The notes beneath the pieces were generated by a model, which saw only the letters and a program-made list of their open reading frames with translations, did not search any database and was not told the DNA's origin. Below are positions 37,256 through 46,617 of a stretch of DNA of 64,000 nucleotides, piece after piece. Source of the DNA: Ideonella sp. (GTDB taxonomy: Bacteria; Pseudomonadota; Gammaproteobacteria; Burkholderiales; Burkholderiaceae_C); contig JABTUY010000002.1 of the NCBI GenBank assembly GCA_015075165.1, positions 558,001 through 622,000 of the forward strand, written 5' to 3'. Every line of letters begins with the position of its first letter. The first letter of the stretch is position 1. A program made the position numbers and the translations under genes.

Positions 37256-38098
37256 ATGAAGCTCGTCACCTGGAACACCCAATGGTGCTGCGGCCTCGAT
37301 GGCGTCGTGAGCCCGCGGCGCATCGTCGACGGCGCGCGCACGCTGGCCGATTTCGACGTGCTGTGCCTGCAGGAGATCGCGCAGGGTTACCCGCGCCTGC
37401 AGGGCGCGCCGGACGACCAGCCGGCGCAGATCGAAGCGCTACTGCCGGGCTACCGGTGCTTCTTCGGCGCAGCGGTGGACGAGTTCGCGGCCGATGGCAC
37501 GCGTCAGCGCTTCGGCAACCTGATTGCCACGCGGTTGCCGGTGGCGCGGGTGCAGCACCACGCGCTGCCGTGGTCGGCCGATGCGGGCGTGCGCTCGATG
37601 CCGCGCATGGTCAGCGTGGTCACACTGGTCGACCCGGCGATCGGCCCGCTGCGCGTGATGACCACGCACCTGGAGTACTACTCGGCGTCGCAGCGGCTGG
37701 CGCAGGCGCTGGCGCTGCGGGCGCTGCACGACGAGGCCTGCGCACTGGCGGCGGCGCCGCCGCAGCACTGCGACGACGGCTCGCCGTTCCAGACCAAGTT
37801 GCACACCGCGCACGCGCTGCTGTGCGGTGATTTCAACGCCGAGGCGAGCGATGCTGCGGTCGCGGCGATCTGCGACCTCGCGGCGCCGCATGGCCTGCGC
37901 GACGCCTGGCCGCTCGCGCACGGCAACCGCCCGCACCCGCCGACGTTCCGCCTGTTCGACCGCACCTATGGGCCCGTGCCGGTGGCCTGCGACTTCATGT
38001 TCGTCAGCGGCGCGCTGGCGGCGCGGATCCTGCGCATCGGCGTCGACCTGCAGACGCAGGCGTCCGATCACCAGCCGGTGGTGCTGGAGCTCGGTTGA
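37256..38098 (+). CDS. Endonuclease/exonuclease/phosphatase (EEP) family hydrolase
   Basis: 280 aa with a GGAGCGAGG ribosome-binding site. EEP motifs in order: KLVTWNTQW (Asn), LCLQEI (metal-ligand Glu), THLEYYSASQR (Thr-His-Leu), LLCGDFNA (GDFN) and SDHQPVVLEL (catalytic SDH). The family includes DNases, sphingomyelinases and phosphodiesterases. Lying 107 bp after an Ugp-type importer, a phosphodiester substrate is an attractive guess but unproven. No signal peptide, so it acts in the cytoplasm. Confidence 0.88.
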   Translation: MKLVTWNTQWCCGLDGVVSPRRIVDGARTLADFDVLCLQEIAQGYPRLQGAPDDQPAQIEALLPGYRCFFGAAVDEFAADGTRQRFGNLIATRLPVARVQHHALPWSADAGVRSMPRMVSVVTLVDPAIGPLRVMTTHLEYYSASQRLAQALALRALHDEACALAAAPPQHCDDGSPFQTKLHTAHALLCGDFNAEASDAAVAAICDLAAPHGLRDAWPLAHGNRPHPPTFRLFDRTYGPVPVACDFMFVSGALAARILRIGVDLQTQASDHQPVVLELG

Positions 38099-38167
38099 CG
38101 CCTCGTCGCCGCGGGCTCGACCCCAACGTCGCGGCTTCGCAATCGGCGCCCTGACGGCCGCACGACG

Positions 38168-38926
38168 ATGGATGCGCTGACCGCGCTGCTCGTGCAGGTG
38201 CCGTTGTTGCAATGGCTCGGCGTGGCGCTGGTGGCGTTTGCGGCCGCGGTGCTCGGCGGCCTCGCCGGCTACGGCACCGGGCTGATCCTGCCGATCGCGC
38301 TGGCGCCGGTGATCGGCGTGGCCAACGTGATCCCGGTGATGGCGGTGGCGATGATGATCAACAACGCCAGCCGCGTCGTCGCGTTCCGCCGCGAGATCCA
38401 GTGGCCGCACGTGCGGCGCATGCTGTGGCTCGGCCTGCCCACCTGCCTGCTCGGCGCCTGGGGCTACACGCGGCTCGATGCGCGCTGGGTGGCGCTGCTG
38501 CTGGGGTTGTTCCTGCTGGCCAGCATTCCGCTGCGTCGCGCGTTCAAGCGTGCGCAACTGCAACTCGGTGCGCACGGCGAGGTGGCCGCCGGCGGCGCGT
38601 TCGGCTTCATCGAGGGCGGCATGACCGGCACCGGCGTGATCCTGATCTCGCTGCTGATGGCCGCTGGCGTGCAGGGCGCGGCGCTGATCGCCACCGATGC
38701 GCTGGTCTCCGCGATCATGAGCGGCGCCAAGTCGCTGCTGTTCGGCAGCGCCGCGCGGCTCGACGCCGGCCTGGCGCTGGCCGGTGTGCTGGTGGGCTTG
38801 TGCACCGCGCCCGGCGCGTTCGTCGCGCGCGCGATCCTCACGCGCATGCCGCAGCGCATCCACCACCGCATCATGGAGGCGGTGGTGGTGTGCGGCGGCC
38901 TCGGCTTCCTGTGGCGCGCGTGGTGA
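38168..38926 (+). CDS. TauE/SafE family membrane permease
   Basis: 252 aa, about eight hydrophobic segments in two halves. N-terminal FAAAVLGGLAGYGTGLILPIALAPVIGVANVIPVMAVAM and the second-half GGAFGFIEGGMTGTGVILISLLMAAGV are typical of the sulfite/organosulfonate exporter family. It may transport small organic or sulfur anions. Confidence 0.88.
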   Translation: MDALTALLVQVPLLQWLGVALVAFAAAVLGGLAGYGTGLILPIALAPVIGVANVIPVMAVAMMINNASRVVAFRREIQWPHVRRMLWLGLPTCLLGAWGYTRLDARWVALLLGLFLLASIPLRRAFKRAQLQLGAHGEVAAGGAFGFIEGGMTGTGVILISLLMAAGVQGAALIATDALVSAIMSGAKSLLFGSAARLDAGLALAGVLVGLCTAPGAFVARAILTRMPQRIHHRIMEAVVVCGGLGFLWRAW

Positions 38927-39010
38927 GCGGCGCGCGGTTGACGCCGGCGCAATTCAATCGGCCAGCGGCTGGGCCGGCTGCGCAATTTCGTTCCGACGCG
39001 TGTTTGCCCG

Positions 39011-39973
39011 TCAGCGCAGCTTGGCGCGCAGCAGCTCCACCACCTCGGGCGGGAAGAAGCCGACGCCGAAGCCGTCGGCGAACGCCTTGCGGTCCTCGGG
39101 CGAGGCATCGTTCATCGCCTGTGCGATCTCGCTGGCCATCTGCTCGCGTTGCTCGGGCGACAGCTCGGCCATCTGCTGACGGGCCTCGCGCAGCTTGGGC
39201 AGCACCATCTGCTTCATCATCGCGGCGGCCATGCCGAGCTGCGGCGTGGCCGCCGGGCCGGCCAGTGCGAGGCAATCGCCCACCTCGCTTTGCATCGCCG
39301 GCGTCATCACGCCGAGCGTGCCGAGCTCGTCGAACACGGCCTTCGACTCGGCCGGCGACAACGGCTGCGCCATCGCCTGCTGCATCGCCGCCATCGCGCT
39401 CTGCATCTGCGCCGCCTGCTCGGGTGACACCGGCGGCAGGCCCGCCATCTGCGCGCCGGCCCGCTGCTGCATCGTGGCCATCAGCCGTGACATGTCCATC
39501 GTGCCCATCGTGCCGATCGTGCGCGGATCGATGCCGACGCTGGGCATCGGTGCCGGCGCACCGGCGCCGCCGCGCGCGACACCCAGGGCGGCCGCATCGG
39601 CCAGGCCAGCCGCGGCCGCAGTGCCGGGCGGCAGGGCACCTGCCAGCGGCGGGCCACTCACCAGCGGCAGGCCACCGGGCAGCATGCCGGCACCCGGCAG
39701 GCCGCCGCTCAGCAGGCCACCGCCGACCATGCCACCGAGCGTGCGGCCCGGCGAGCCGGCCAGCACCGAGGCGAGTGCCGCACCCTTGCAGCCGGAGTTG
39801 GCGAGCGAGCCGATCAGTTGCGACTTGATGCCGTCGATCAGCAGGTTCTGTACGATCTGCTTGCCCAGGCCTGCGATCAGCGGCAGTGCACCGAGCGCCG
39901 GCGTGTCGGCGCCGAACACCACCACCGAGGCGGCCAGCGCCACCGCCGCACGTCTGCCCAGCCGATTGGCCAT
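39011..39973 (-). CDS. Secreted hypothetical protein, Gly/Pro then Met/Gln-rich
   Basis: 320 aa from the ATG at 39973; an upstream open stretch to 40153 looks non-coding. I do not recognise the family. A signal peptide (VALAASVVVFGADTPALG) precedes a short helix, a Gly/Leu/Pro low-complexity segment (about 75-135: GGMVGGGLLSGGLPGAGMLPGG), then a helical Met/Gln/Ala-rich half with two PLSPAE/ELSPEQ-type starts. Only a few Cys are present. Faces the ParA-like gene head to head across 235 bp. Confidence 0.65.
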   Translation of the reverse strand: MANRLGRRAAVALAASVVVFGADTPALGALPLIAGLGKQIVQNLLIDGIKSQLIGSLANSGCKGAALASVLAGSPGRTLGGMVGGGLLSGGLPGAGMLPGGLPLVSGPPLAGALPPGTAAAAGLADAAALGVARGGAGAPAPMPSVGIDPRTIGTMGTMDMSRLMATMQQRAGAQMAGLPPVSPEQAAQMQSAMAAMQQAMAQPLSPAESKAVFDELGTLGVMTPAMQSEVGDCLALAGPAATPQLGMAAAMMKQMVLPKLREARQQMAELSPEQREQMASEIAQAMNDASPEDRKAFADGFGVGFFPPEVVELLRAKLR

Positions 39974-40208
39974 CGCGCACCTCCGCAACGCAGCGCGATC
40001 GATTCTGCACTGCACCGTGGGTGGCTTCAATGCGCCGCAGCGGCGCATCCCACGATCGAAAGGCGGTTGCCGGCCCGCTGCCCGGTCCCCGGGTCGGGTG
40101 CCGCACAGTCGCGGCCGCGCGACGCCGACGCCGATGGACGCGCAGCATTTCACGCCGAGCGGTTAGGCTTCGGTGTTGCAATCCGGGGTCCAGGGACACC
40201 ATCGCCAC

Positions 40209-41249
40209 ATGCCGGTCATCGCCGTTGTCAATCGCAAGGGGGGGAGCGGCAAGAGCACCCTCGCGACGCATCTGGCGGCGTATTGCGCCCACAAGGGGCT
40301 GCCGGTGCTGCTCGGCGATGCCGATTTCCAGCAGTCGTCGCATGCCTGGCTGCGCCAGCGCGAGCGGCAGCGGCTGGCGCCGGCGCCGAAGATCGCCGGC
40401 TGGTCGGTCGACCCGCGCAACATCCTGCGCGCGCCGCCTGGCGTGACCCACGTGGTGCTCGACACGCCCGGTGGCCTGAAGGGCTACGACCTGCTGCGCG
40501 TGGTGATGCTCGCCGATGCGGTGATCGTGCCGGTGTGCCATTCGCTGTTCGACCGTGAGTCGGCCGCCGAATGCCTGGCCGAGCTGGCGGCGCATCCACG
40601 TGTGGCGCGCGGCCGGTGCAAGGTGGCCGCGGTGGGCATGCGCATCGACGGCCGCACCAAGGCCGAGGCGTCGCTGCGCGCCTGGGCCGAGACGCTGAAG
40701 CTGCCGTTCCTCGGTGCGCTGCGCGAGACGCAAACCTATGTGAAGTGCCTCGAGCACGGCCTCACGCTGTTCGACATGCCGGCCGGCCGCGTCGATGCCG
40801 ACCTGGCGCAGTGGCGCCCGATCCTCGATTGGGTGGCGCCGCTGCTCGAACCGGCGCAGGTCGAGGCCAAGCCGGTGCGCCGCCCCACGCGACCGGTGCT
40901 GCCGCCGGGCTCGCCGCCATCGGGCCACCTGCGCAACGCCGCCACCGCCGAATCGCGCTGGCCCGCCGAGCAGGCGCTGGTGCAGGCGGCTGCGGCGGCG
41001 AAGCAGCGATCGCTGCCGCCGGTGGTGCCGCGCGCGGAGCCCGCCCGCGCGGAGCCCGTGCGGGTCCAGCCGGTGCGGGTCGAGCCGGTGCGGGTCGAGC
41101 CGGTGTGTGCGCAGCCGGTGGCCGACGAGCCGTCGCGGTTGTCGCAGCTCGAACCGGCCGGCGTCGACGACCTCGACAGCCGCTTCGCCGGCCTCACGAC
41201 GCGCATCGGCCGCTGGCTCGAAGTGTTGTCGCTGAAGCGTGCGCGATAG
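40209..41249 (+). CDS. ParA/MinD-like P-loop ATPase with Pro-Val-Arg repeat tail
   Basis: 346 aa from the ATG at 40209. Deviant Walker A KGGSGKS at residues 10-16 (signature Lys present), GDADFQQSS, HVVLDTPGG, and IVPVCHS mark the ParA/MinD superfamily; the fold ends near residue 215. A tail of about 130 residues follows, with EPVRVQPVRVEPVRVEPV repeats and a helical C-terminus. No parB, parS or replication gene adjoins it, so this is an orphan ParA, perhaps for localising a protein or structure. RNA-level evidence is absent. Confidence 0.85.
   Translation: MPVIAVVNRKGGSGKSTLATHLAAYCAHKGLPVLLGDADFQQSSHAWLRQRERQRLAPAPKIAGWSVDPRNILRAPPGVTHVVLDTPGGLKGYDLLRVVMLADAVIVPVCHSLFDRESAAECLAELAAHPRVARGRCKVAAVGMRIDGRTKAEASLRAWAETLKLPFLGALRETQTYVKCLEHGLTLFDMPAGRVDADLAQWRPILDWVAPLLEPAQVEAKPVRRPTRPVLPPGSPPSGHLRNAATAESRWPAEQALVQAAAAAKQRSLPPVVPRAEPARAEPVRVQPVRVEPVRVEPVCAQPVADEPSRLSQLEPAGVDDLDSRFAGLTTRIGRWLEVLSLKRAR
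41051..41118 (+). repeat. 15-bp tandem repeats within the ParA-like gene
   Basis: Near-identical 15-bp units (GTGCGGGTCGAGCCG) repeat about four times and encode five-residue VRVEP units. Length variation among strains would be expected from slippage. Confidence 0.75.
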
Positions 41250-41336
41250 CGCGGCGCTGAGCTTCGGCACGGTGCACGAACGGGCTCAGCCGAGAACCGC
41301 CGCGGATCCGGCTTCGCCGGGCGCTTCGGGGGAGGG

Positions 41337-42479
41337 TCAATCCACCGCGAAGCGCGCCGGGTCGAGTGCTGCGGGCTGCACGCGCTGCGCGCGCAGCGCC
41401 TCGGGCAGCGGCGTGCCGAGCCACAACGCCGCGGCAAGCTGCGCCGCGCCGGCGGCGCTCTGGATGCCATAGCCGCCCTGGCCCGCGAGCCAGAAGAAGC
41501 TCCGGCAGCGGGCATCGTGGCCGATCACCAGCTCGCCATCGCGCGCGAAGCTGCGCAGCCCGGCCCAGGTGCGCGTGGGCCGGCGGATCGTCAGCGTGGT
41601 GCAGGCCTCGATGCCGGCGATGCCGGTGGCGATGTCGAGCTCCTCGGGCATCACGTCGTGCGCGCTCACCGGGTCGGCATTGGCCGGCGAGCCGAGCAAC
41701 TGGCCGGCGTCGGGCTTGAAGTACCAGCGCTCGTCGACGTCGGCGACCACCGGCCACGCGCGCAGTTCGGTGCCCGCGGGCGGTGTGAAGGTGAACGCGC
41801 TGCGGCGCTTGGGCTGGATGCCCAGCGGCGCCACGCCGCAGCGCTGCGCCACGTCGTCGGCCCACGCGCCGGCCGCGTCGACGAGCGTGCGCGCGTGAAC
41901 CGTGCGCCCGTCGGCCAGCGTGATCGTCCAGCGGCCGTCGGCGCCACAGCGCGCCTGCTGCAGCGCGGCCTCGCACCACAGCGCGGCACCGGCGCGCCTG
42001 GCGCCACGCAGAAAACCCTGGTGCAGCGCGTGCACATCGATGTCCATCGCATCGGCCTCGAGCACGCCGCCGAGCAGGCCCTCGGCGCGCAGCACCGGCA
42101 CGCGGCGCAGGCAGGCCGCGGCGTCGATGCGCTCGACCGCTGCACCGGTGCCGGCGAGCTCGCGCAGCAGCGCGTCGAGCGCGGCCTGCTGGCCCTGCCA
42201 GCCGACGTAGAGCGCACCGCGCGCGCCGAGGATCGGCACGTCGGCGAAGCCTGTCGGCGGCTGCGCATAGAGCGCGCGGCTCGCGCGCGTGAGCGCACGC
42301 ACCTGCGGCGGGCCGTAGCTCTCCATGAACATCGCCGCGCTGCGGCCGGTGCTGTGCATGCCGGGCTGCGCCTCGCGCTCGAGCAGCAGCACGCGCGCAT
42401 CCGGTGCCAGTGCGTACGCGAACGACGCGCCGGCGATGCCGGCGCCGACGATCACGGCGTCGAACGCGGCTTCGGCCAT
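41337..42479 (-). CDS. FAD-dependent oxidoreductase, D-arginine/D-amino acid dehydrogenase-like
   Basis: 380 aa. FAD dinucleotide-binding motif VIVGAGIAGASFAYAL at the N-terminus, STGRSAAMF, ALVDAAGAWADDVA, and C-terminal FFWLAGQGGYGIQSAAGAA. The layout (GRSAA after the ADP motif, GQGG near the end) fits the DAO family and resembles D-arginine dehydrogenase. It is 16 bp after an arginase gene on the same strand, so D/L-arginine catabolism is a reasonable inference; substrate specificity is unproven. Confidence 0.85.
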   Translation of the reverse strand: MAEAAFDAVIVGAGIAGASFAYALAPDARVLLLEREAQPGMHSTGRSAAMFMESYGPPQVRALTRASRALYAQPPTGFADVPILGARGALYVGWQGQQAALDALLRELAGTGAAVERIDAAACLRRVPVLRAEGLLGGVLEADAMDIDVHALHQGFLRGARRAGAALWCEAALQQARCGADGRWTITLADGRTVHARTLVDAAGAWADDVAQRCGVAPLGIQPKRRSAFTFTPPAGTELRAWPVVADVDERWYFKPDAGQLLGSPANADPVSAHDVMPEELDIATGIAGIEACTTLTIRRPTRTWAGLRSFARDGELVIGHDARCRSFFWLAGQGGYGIQSAAGAAQLAAALWLGTPLPEALRAQRVQPAALDPARFAVD

Positions 42480-42495
42480 CGCTGCGGCGCCTTCG

Positions 42496-43428
42496 TCAGC
42501 GTGCGGCCTGACCCGGGTCGCGCATCAGCGTGCTCTTGCCGAACAGGCTTTCGAGCAGGTCGACCGCCAGCTCGGCGGTCTTGTTGCGCACGTCGAACGC
42601 CGGGTTCAGCTCCATCACGTCGAGCGAGGCCAGCGCGCCGGTGTCGGCGATCATCTCCATGCACAGCTGCGCCTCGCGGTAGGTGGGGCCGCCGGGCACC
42701 GTGGTGGCGACGCCGGGCGCGATCTCGGGCTCGAGAAAATCGACATCGAAGCTCACGTGCAGGTGCGTGTGCGAGTCGATCGTCGCCAGCGCCAGCTCCA
42801 TCGTGTGGCGCATGCCCATCTCGTCGATGTAGCGCATGTCGAACACCTCGAGCCCGGTCTGGTGCACCAGCTGCTTCTCGCCGCGGTCGACGCTGCGGAT
42901 GCCGATCTGCCGGATGCTGCGCGGGTTGACCGCCGGCACCGTGCCGCCGATCTCGAGCAGCTCCTGCGGCCCCTGGCCGCACAGGCACGCCACCGGCATG
43001 CCGTGCAGGTTGCCGCTGGGCGTCAGCAGGTTGGTGTTGAAGTCGGCGTGCGCGTCGAGCCACAGCACGCGCAGCTTCTTGCCGGCCTGGCGGCAGTGGC
43101 GCGCCACCGCGCCGATCGAGCCGATCGCCAGGCTGTGGTCGCCGCCCAGCACGATCGGCAGCCGCCCCAGTTGCAGCTCGGCCAGCACCGCGTCGTGCAC
43201 GGTGCGGCACCAGGTGGCCACCTCGGCGAGGTGGCGGTAGCCGTTGACCGGCGGCTGCCACGGGTTGGCCGGCCCCGCGAGGTTGCCGCGGTCGACCACC
43301 TCGACACCGTGGCCTTCGAGCGTGGATTGCAGTTGCGCCACGCGCAGCGCCTCGGGGCCCATGCTGGCGCCGCGGCTGCCGGCGCCGATGTCGGTGGGCA
43401 CGCCCACCAGGCTGACCGTGCGGTTCAT
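42496..43428 (-). CDS. rocF: Arginase
   Basis: 310 aa. The binuclear Mn site is complete: His98 (GGDHS), Asp125-x-His127-x-Asp129 (DAHAD), Asp228-x-Asp230 (SFDVD). GVPTDIGAGSRGASMGPEALR and PGVATTVPGGPTYREA support arginase rather than agmatinase. It hydrolyses L-arginine to ornithine and urea in the cytoplasm. Followed by the FAD oxidoreductase gene, likely an operon. Confidence 0.92.
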   Translation of the reverse strand: MNRTVSLVGVPTDIGAGSRGASMGPEALRVAQLQSTLEGHGVEVVDRGNLAGPANPWQPPVNGYRHLAEVATWCRTVHDAVLAELQLGRLPIVLGGDHSLAIGSIGAVARHCRQAGKKLRVLWLDAHADFNTNLLTPSGNLHGMPVACLCGQGPQELLEIGGTVPAVNPRSIRQIGIRSVDRGEKQLVHQTGLEVFDMRYIDEMGMRHTMELALATIDSHTHLHVSFDVDFLEPEIAPGVATTVPGGPTYREAQLCMEMIADTGALASLDVMELNPAFDVRNKTAELAVDLLESLFGKSTLMRDPGQAAR

Positions 43429-43500
43429 GGAAGGCTATTGTGACCGTGCCGCGGGTGCCGGGCCGCGCGGCACGGCCGCCGAATGCGTAGAGTGCGCACG

Positions 43501-44583
43501 ATGCAGATCGATGCCCGTTTTGCCGACGCGATCGCGTACGCGGATGCGCACGAGATCGGCTGGCCACGCGACCCGGCCGCCGCGCCGGCGCCCGGTGGCG
43601 TGCCCTGGGGCGTGCACCACGATGACCCGTCGCCGTACAACCGGCTGCGCGGCCCGGTGCACGCGCGCGGCGGCGTCTCGGGCGTGGTGCGCCAGCGCGG
43701 GCGCGAGGTGGCTGCGTGGGGCGAGCCCGACCGCGCCGACCTGACCTTCAGCGTGGCCAAGACCTATCTCGCGATGCTGGCCGGCGTGGCGCACGGCCGC
43801 GGCCTGCTGCCCGACGTGAACGAGCCCGTGTGCGCACGCGTGTCCGGCATCGGCTTCGACGACAGCGCGCACAACCGCGGCATCACCTGGCGCCAGTTGC
43901 TGGAGCAGACCAGCGAGTGGGAGGGCCGCTGCTTCGGCGTGCCCGACACGGTGGACCGCTGGCGCCACGTGGCGCACGACCCGCGGCCCGCCAGCGGCCG
44001 CAAGGGCGACGCGCGGCCGCTGCGGCCGCCCGGCACGTACTGGGAATACAACGACGTGCGCATAAACCAGCTCGCGCTGGCGCTGCTGCACCTGTTTCGC
44101 CAGCCGCTGCCCGAGGTGTTCGACGAATCGCTGATGCAGCCGCTGGAGTGCAGCGTGGGCTGGCGCTGGCGCGGCTACGCCGATGCCTGGGTGCAGCTCG
44201 AAGGGCGCAAGGTGCAATCGGTGCCCGGCGGCACGCACTGGGGCGGCGGCGTGTCGATCGGCGCGCGTGACCAGTCGCGGCTCGGCCAGCTGCTGCTCGA
44301 CCACGGCTACCACGGCGCGCGCGAGCTGCTGCCGGCGGGCTGGGTGCGGCGCATGCGCGAGCCGTGCGCGATCGCGCCGTTCTACGGCTGGCTGGTCTGG
44401 CTCAACCGCGACGGCCGCAGCTTTCCCGGTGCGTCGACGCAGGCGACCTGCATGGTCGGCGCCGGCGGGCACCTGGTGTGGATCGAGCCCGAGCGCTCGG
44501 CGGTGGTGGTGGTGCGCTGGCTCGACCCGGCGCACACCGAGGGCTTCGTGCGGCGGATGATGGTGGCGCTCGCGGTGGCGTGA
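43501..44583 (+). CDS. Serine beta-lactamase-fold hydrolase (class C/EstB-like)
   Basis: 360 aa from the ATG at 43501; an in-frame ATG at 43483 is an alternative, and neither has a clear ribosome-binding site. The catalytic motif SVAK lies at residues 84-87 (TFSVAKTYLAML), and YND in PGTYWEYNDVRIN stands for the family's YxN; HWGGGV is in the third-motif area. No signal peptide, so it is an unlikely periplasmic antibiotic-resistance enzyme; esterase or peptidase activity is more probable. Confidence 0.82.
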   Translation: MQIDARFADAIAYADAHEIGWPRDPAAAPAPGGVPWGVHHDDPSPYNRLRGPVHARGGVSGVVRQRGREVAAWGEPDRADLTFSVAKTYLAMLAGVAHGRGLLPDVNEPVCARVSGIGFDDSAHNRGITWRQLLEQTSEWEGRCFGVPDTVDRWRHVAHDPRPASGRKGDARPLRPPGTYWEYNDVRINQLALALLHLFRQPLPEVFDESLMQPLECSVGWRWRGYADAWVQLEGRKVQSVPGGTHWGGGVSIGARDQSRLGQLLLDHGYHGARELLPAGWVRRMREPCAIAPFYGWLVWLNRDGRSFPGASTQATCMVGAGGHLVWIEPERSAVVVVRWLDPAHTEGFVRRMMVALAVA

Positions 44584-44667
44584 CGCGCGGCGCGCGTGGA
44601 CGCTCAGTCGGCGCCGGGCCGCCCCAAGCCGACGGCTCCGCCGCGGCGAGCGCAGCGAGCAAGGGGG

Positions 44668-45885
44668 TCAGGCCCCGTCGAAGCGCGCGAACACCAGCGA
44701 CGCGTTGGTGCCGCCGAAGCCGAAGCTGTTCGACATCACCGTGGCGAGTGGCTGATCCAGCCGCTGGCGCAGCACGGGCAGGCCGGCGGCCGCAGGGTCG
44801 AGCGTCTCGATGTTGGCCGACGCCGCGGCGAAGCCGCCTTGCAGCATCAGCAGGCTGTAGATCGCCTCCTGCACGCCGGCCGCGCCGAGCGAATGGCCCG
44901 ACAGCGATTTGGTCGAGCTGATGTGCGGCACGCGCTCGCCGAACACCGTGCGCACCGCGTCGAGCTCGGCCACGTCGCCCACCGGCGTGGAGGTGCCGTG
45001 CGCGTTGATGTAGTCGACCGGCGTGCGCACCGTCGACAGCGCCTGCTGCATGCAGCGCACCGCGCCTTCGCCCGACGGCGCGACCATGTCGTGGCCATCG
45101 GAGGTGGCGCCGTAGCCCACCAGCTCGGCCAGGATGGTGGCGCCACGCGCCTGCGCGTGCTCGAGCGCCTCGAGCACCAGCATGCCGCCACCGCCGGCGA
45201 TCACGAAGCCGTCACGCGCGGCATCGAACGCGCGCGAGGCTTGCTCGGGGCGGTCGTTGAAGCCGCTTGACATCGCGCCCATCGCGTCGAACAGCAGCGA
45301 GAGCTCCCAGCTCTCTTCCTCGCCACCGCCGGCGAACACCACGTCCTGCTGGCCCCACGCGATCAGCTGCGCGGCGTGTCCGATGCAATGCGCGCTGGTG
45401 GCGCAGGCCGAAGTGATGGAGTAGTTGACGCCCTTGATGCCGCAGCTGGTGGACAGGCACGCCGAGACCGTGCTGCCCATCGTGCGCGTGACCATGAACG
45501 GGCCGACGCGCTTGATGCCCTTGGCGCGCAGCGTGTCGGCCGCCCACACCTGGTTGGCGCTCGAGGCCCCGCCCGAACCGGCCACCAGGCCGGTGCGCGG
45601 GTTCGACAGCTCGGCCGGCCCCAGGCCGGCCTGCGCGATCGCCTGCTGCATCGCCAGCCAGGCATAGGCGGCCGCGTCGCCCATGAAGCGCAGCGTGCGG
45701 CGGTCGACCGCGGTCTCGAGCACGAGATCGGGCCGACCGCTCACCTGGCAGCGCATGCCGCGCTCGGCATAGTTCGGGTTGAAGCGAATGCCCGAACGCC
45801 CCTCGCGCAAGCTGTGCGTCACATCGGCCAGCGTGTTGCCCAGGCTGGAGACGATGCCCTGTCCGGTGACGACGACTCGACGCAT
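44668..45885 (-). CDS. fabB: Beta-ketoacyl-ACP synthase I (FabB)
   Basis: 405 aa. Catalytic Cys161 in [13 protein letters not shown], His in [11 protein letters not shown] and His in [13 protein letters not shown] complete the KAS triad; FGFGGTN near the end. Start codon follows directly on the fabA stop. It elongates cis-unsaturated acyl-ACP in type II fatty acid synthesis. Paired with fabA as the anaerobic unsaturated fatty acid branch. Confidence 0.95.
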   Translation of the reverse strand: MRRVVVTGQGIVSSLGNTLADVTHSLREGRSGIRFNPNYAERGMRCQVSGRPDLVLETAVDRRTLRFMGDAAAYAWLAMQQAIAQAGLGPAELSNPRTGLVAGSGGASSANQVWAADTLRAKGIKRVGPFMVTRTMGSTVSACLSTSCGIKGVNYSITSACATSAHCIGHAAQLIAWGQQDVVFAGGGEEESWELSLLFDAMGAMSSGFNDRPEQASRAFDAARDGFVIAGGGGMLVLEALEHAQARGATILAELVGYGATSDGHDMVAPSGEGAVRCMQQALSTVRTPVDYINAHGTSTPVGDVAELDAVRTVFGERVPHISSTKSLSGHSLGAAGVQEAIYSLLMLQGGFAAASANIETLDPAAAGLPVLRQRLDQPLATVMSNSFGFGGTNASLVFARFDGA

Positions 45886-46434
45886 CTACAGGCCCTCCGT
45901 CGACGTGAACAGCCCCACCTTCAGATCGGTGGCGGAATAGATCTCGCGTCCGTCGGCATCGACCGTGCCATCGGCGATGCCCATCACCAGTTTGCGCTCG
46001 ATCACGCGCTTGAAGTCGAGCCGGTAGCGCACCCGCTTGACCGACGGCAGCACCTGGCCGGTGAACTTGATCTCGCCGGCGCCCAGCGCGCGGCCGCGCC
46101 CCGGGTTGCCGCGCCACGCCAGCCAGAAGCCCACGAGCTGCCACAGCGCATCGAGCCCGAGGCAGCCCGGCATCACCGGGTCGGTCTCGAAGTGGCAGCC
46201 GAAGAACCACAGGTCGGGCCGGATGTCGAGCTCGGCTTCGAGCTGCCCCTTGCCGTGCACGCCGCCGGTGTCGTCGATGCGCACGATGCGGTCGAACATC
46301 AGCATGTTCGGCAGCGGCAGCCGGGCATTGCCGGGGCCGAAGAGTTCGCCGTGGCCGCAGGCCAGCAGCTCATCGCGGCCGTAGGCGTGGCGCCCGAGGT
46401 CGCGCTGGCTGGTGCGCAAGCCGGTGTCGTTCAT
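45886..46434 (-). CDS. fabA: 3-hydroxydecanoyl-ACP dehydratase/isomerase (FabA)
   Basis: 182 aa, family size. Active-site His81 in [23 protein letters not shown] with Asp95; NMLMFDRI upstream. The enzyme dehydrates and isomerises 10-carbon acyl-ACP to give cis-3-decenoyl-ACP. fabB starts at once after its stop, so the two are translationally coupled. The 183-bp region upstream (46435-46617) holds no clear promoter that I could pick out. Confidence 0.95.
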   Translation of the reverse strand: MNDTGLRTSQRDLGRHAYGRDELLACGHGELFGPGNARLPLPNMLMFDRIVRIDDTGGVHGKGQLEAELDIRPDLWFFGCHFETDPVMPGCLGLDALWQLVGFWLAWRGNPGRGRALGAGEIKFTGQVLPSVKRVRYRLDFKRVIERKLVMGIADGTVDADGREIYSATDLKVGLFTSTEGL

Positions 46435-46617
46435 GGGGGAGTGGTCACCGATGCGGGAGTGAGGTCGCTCGGCGGTGCACGGGGCACGCGTGGCGGGCCT
46501 CGATCTGCCGGAGCGACCGGTATTGTGGCATTCGGCGCGGGGCGGCTCGTTGCGACGCCCTTGCGCTACCCGACGCGGGACTGGTCGACGTGCGCGTGCA
46601 CCGAAAGCCGCGTCGGC

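Noticed and set aside
43501-44583. Antibiotic-resistance beta-lactamase
   Set aside because: No signal peptide, SVAK and YND motifs fit esterase/peptidase relatives better.
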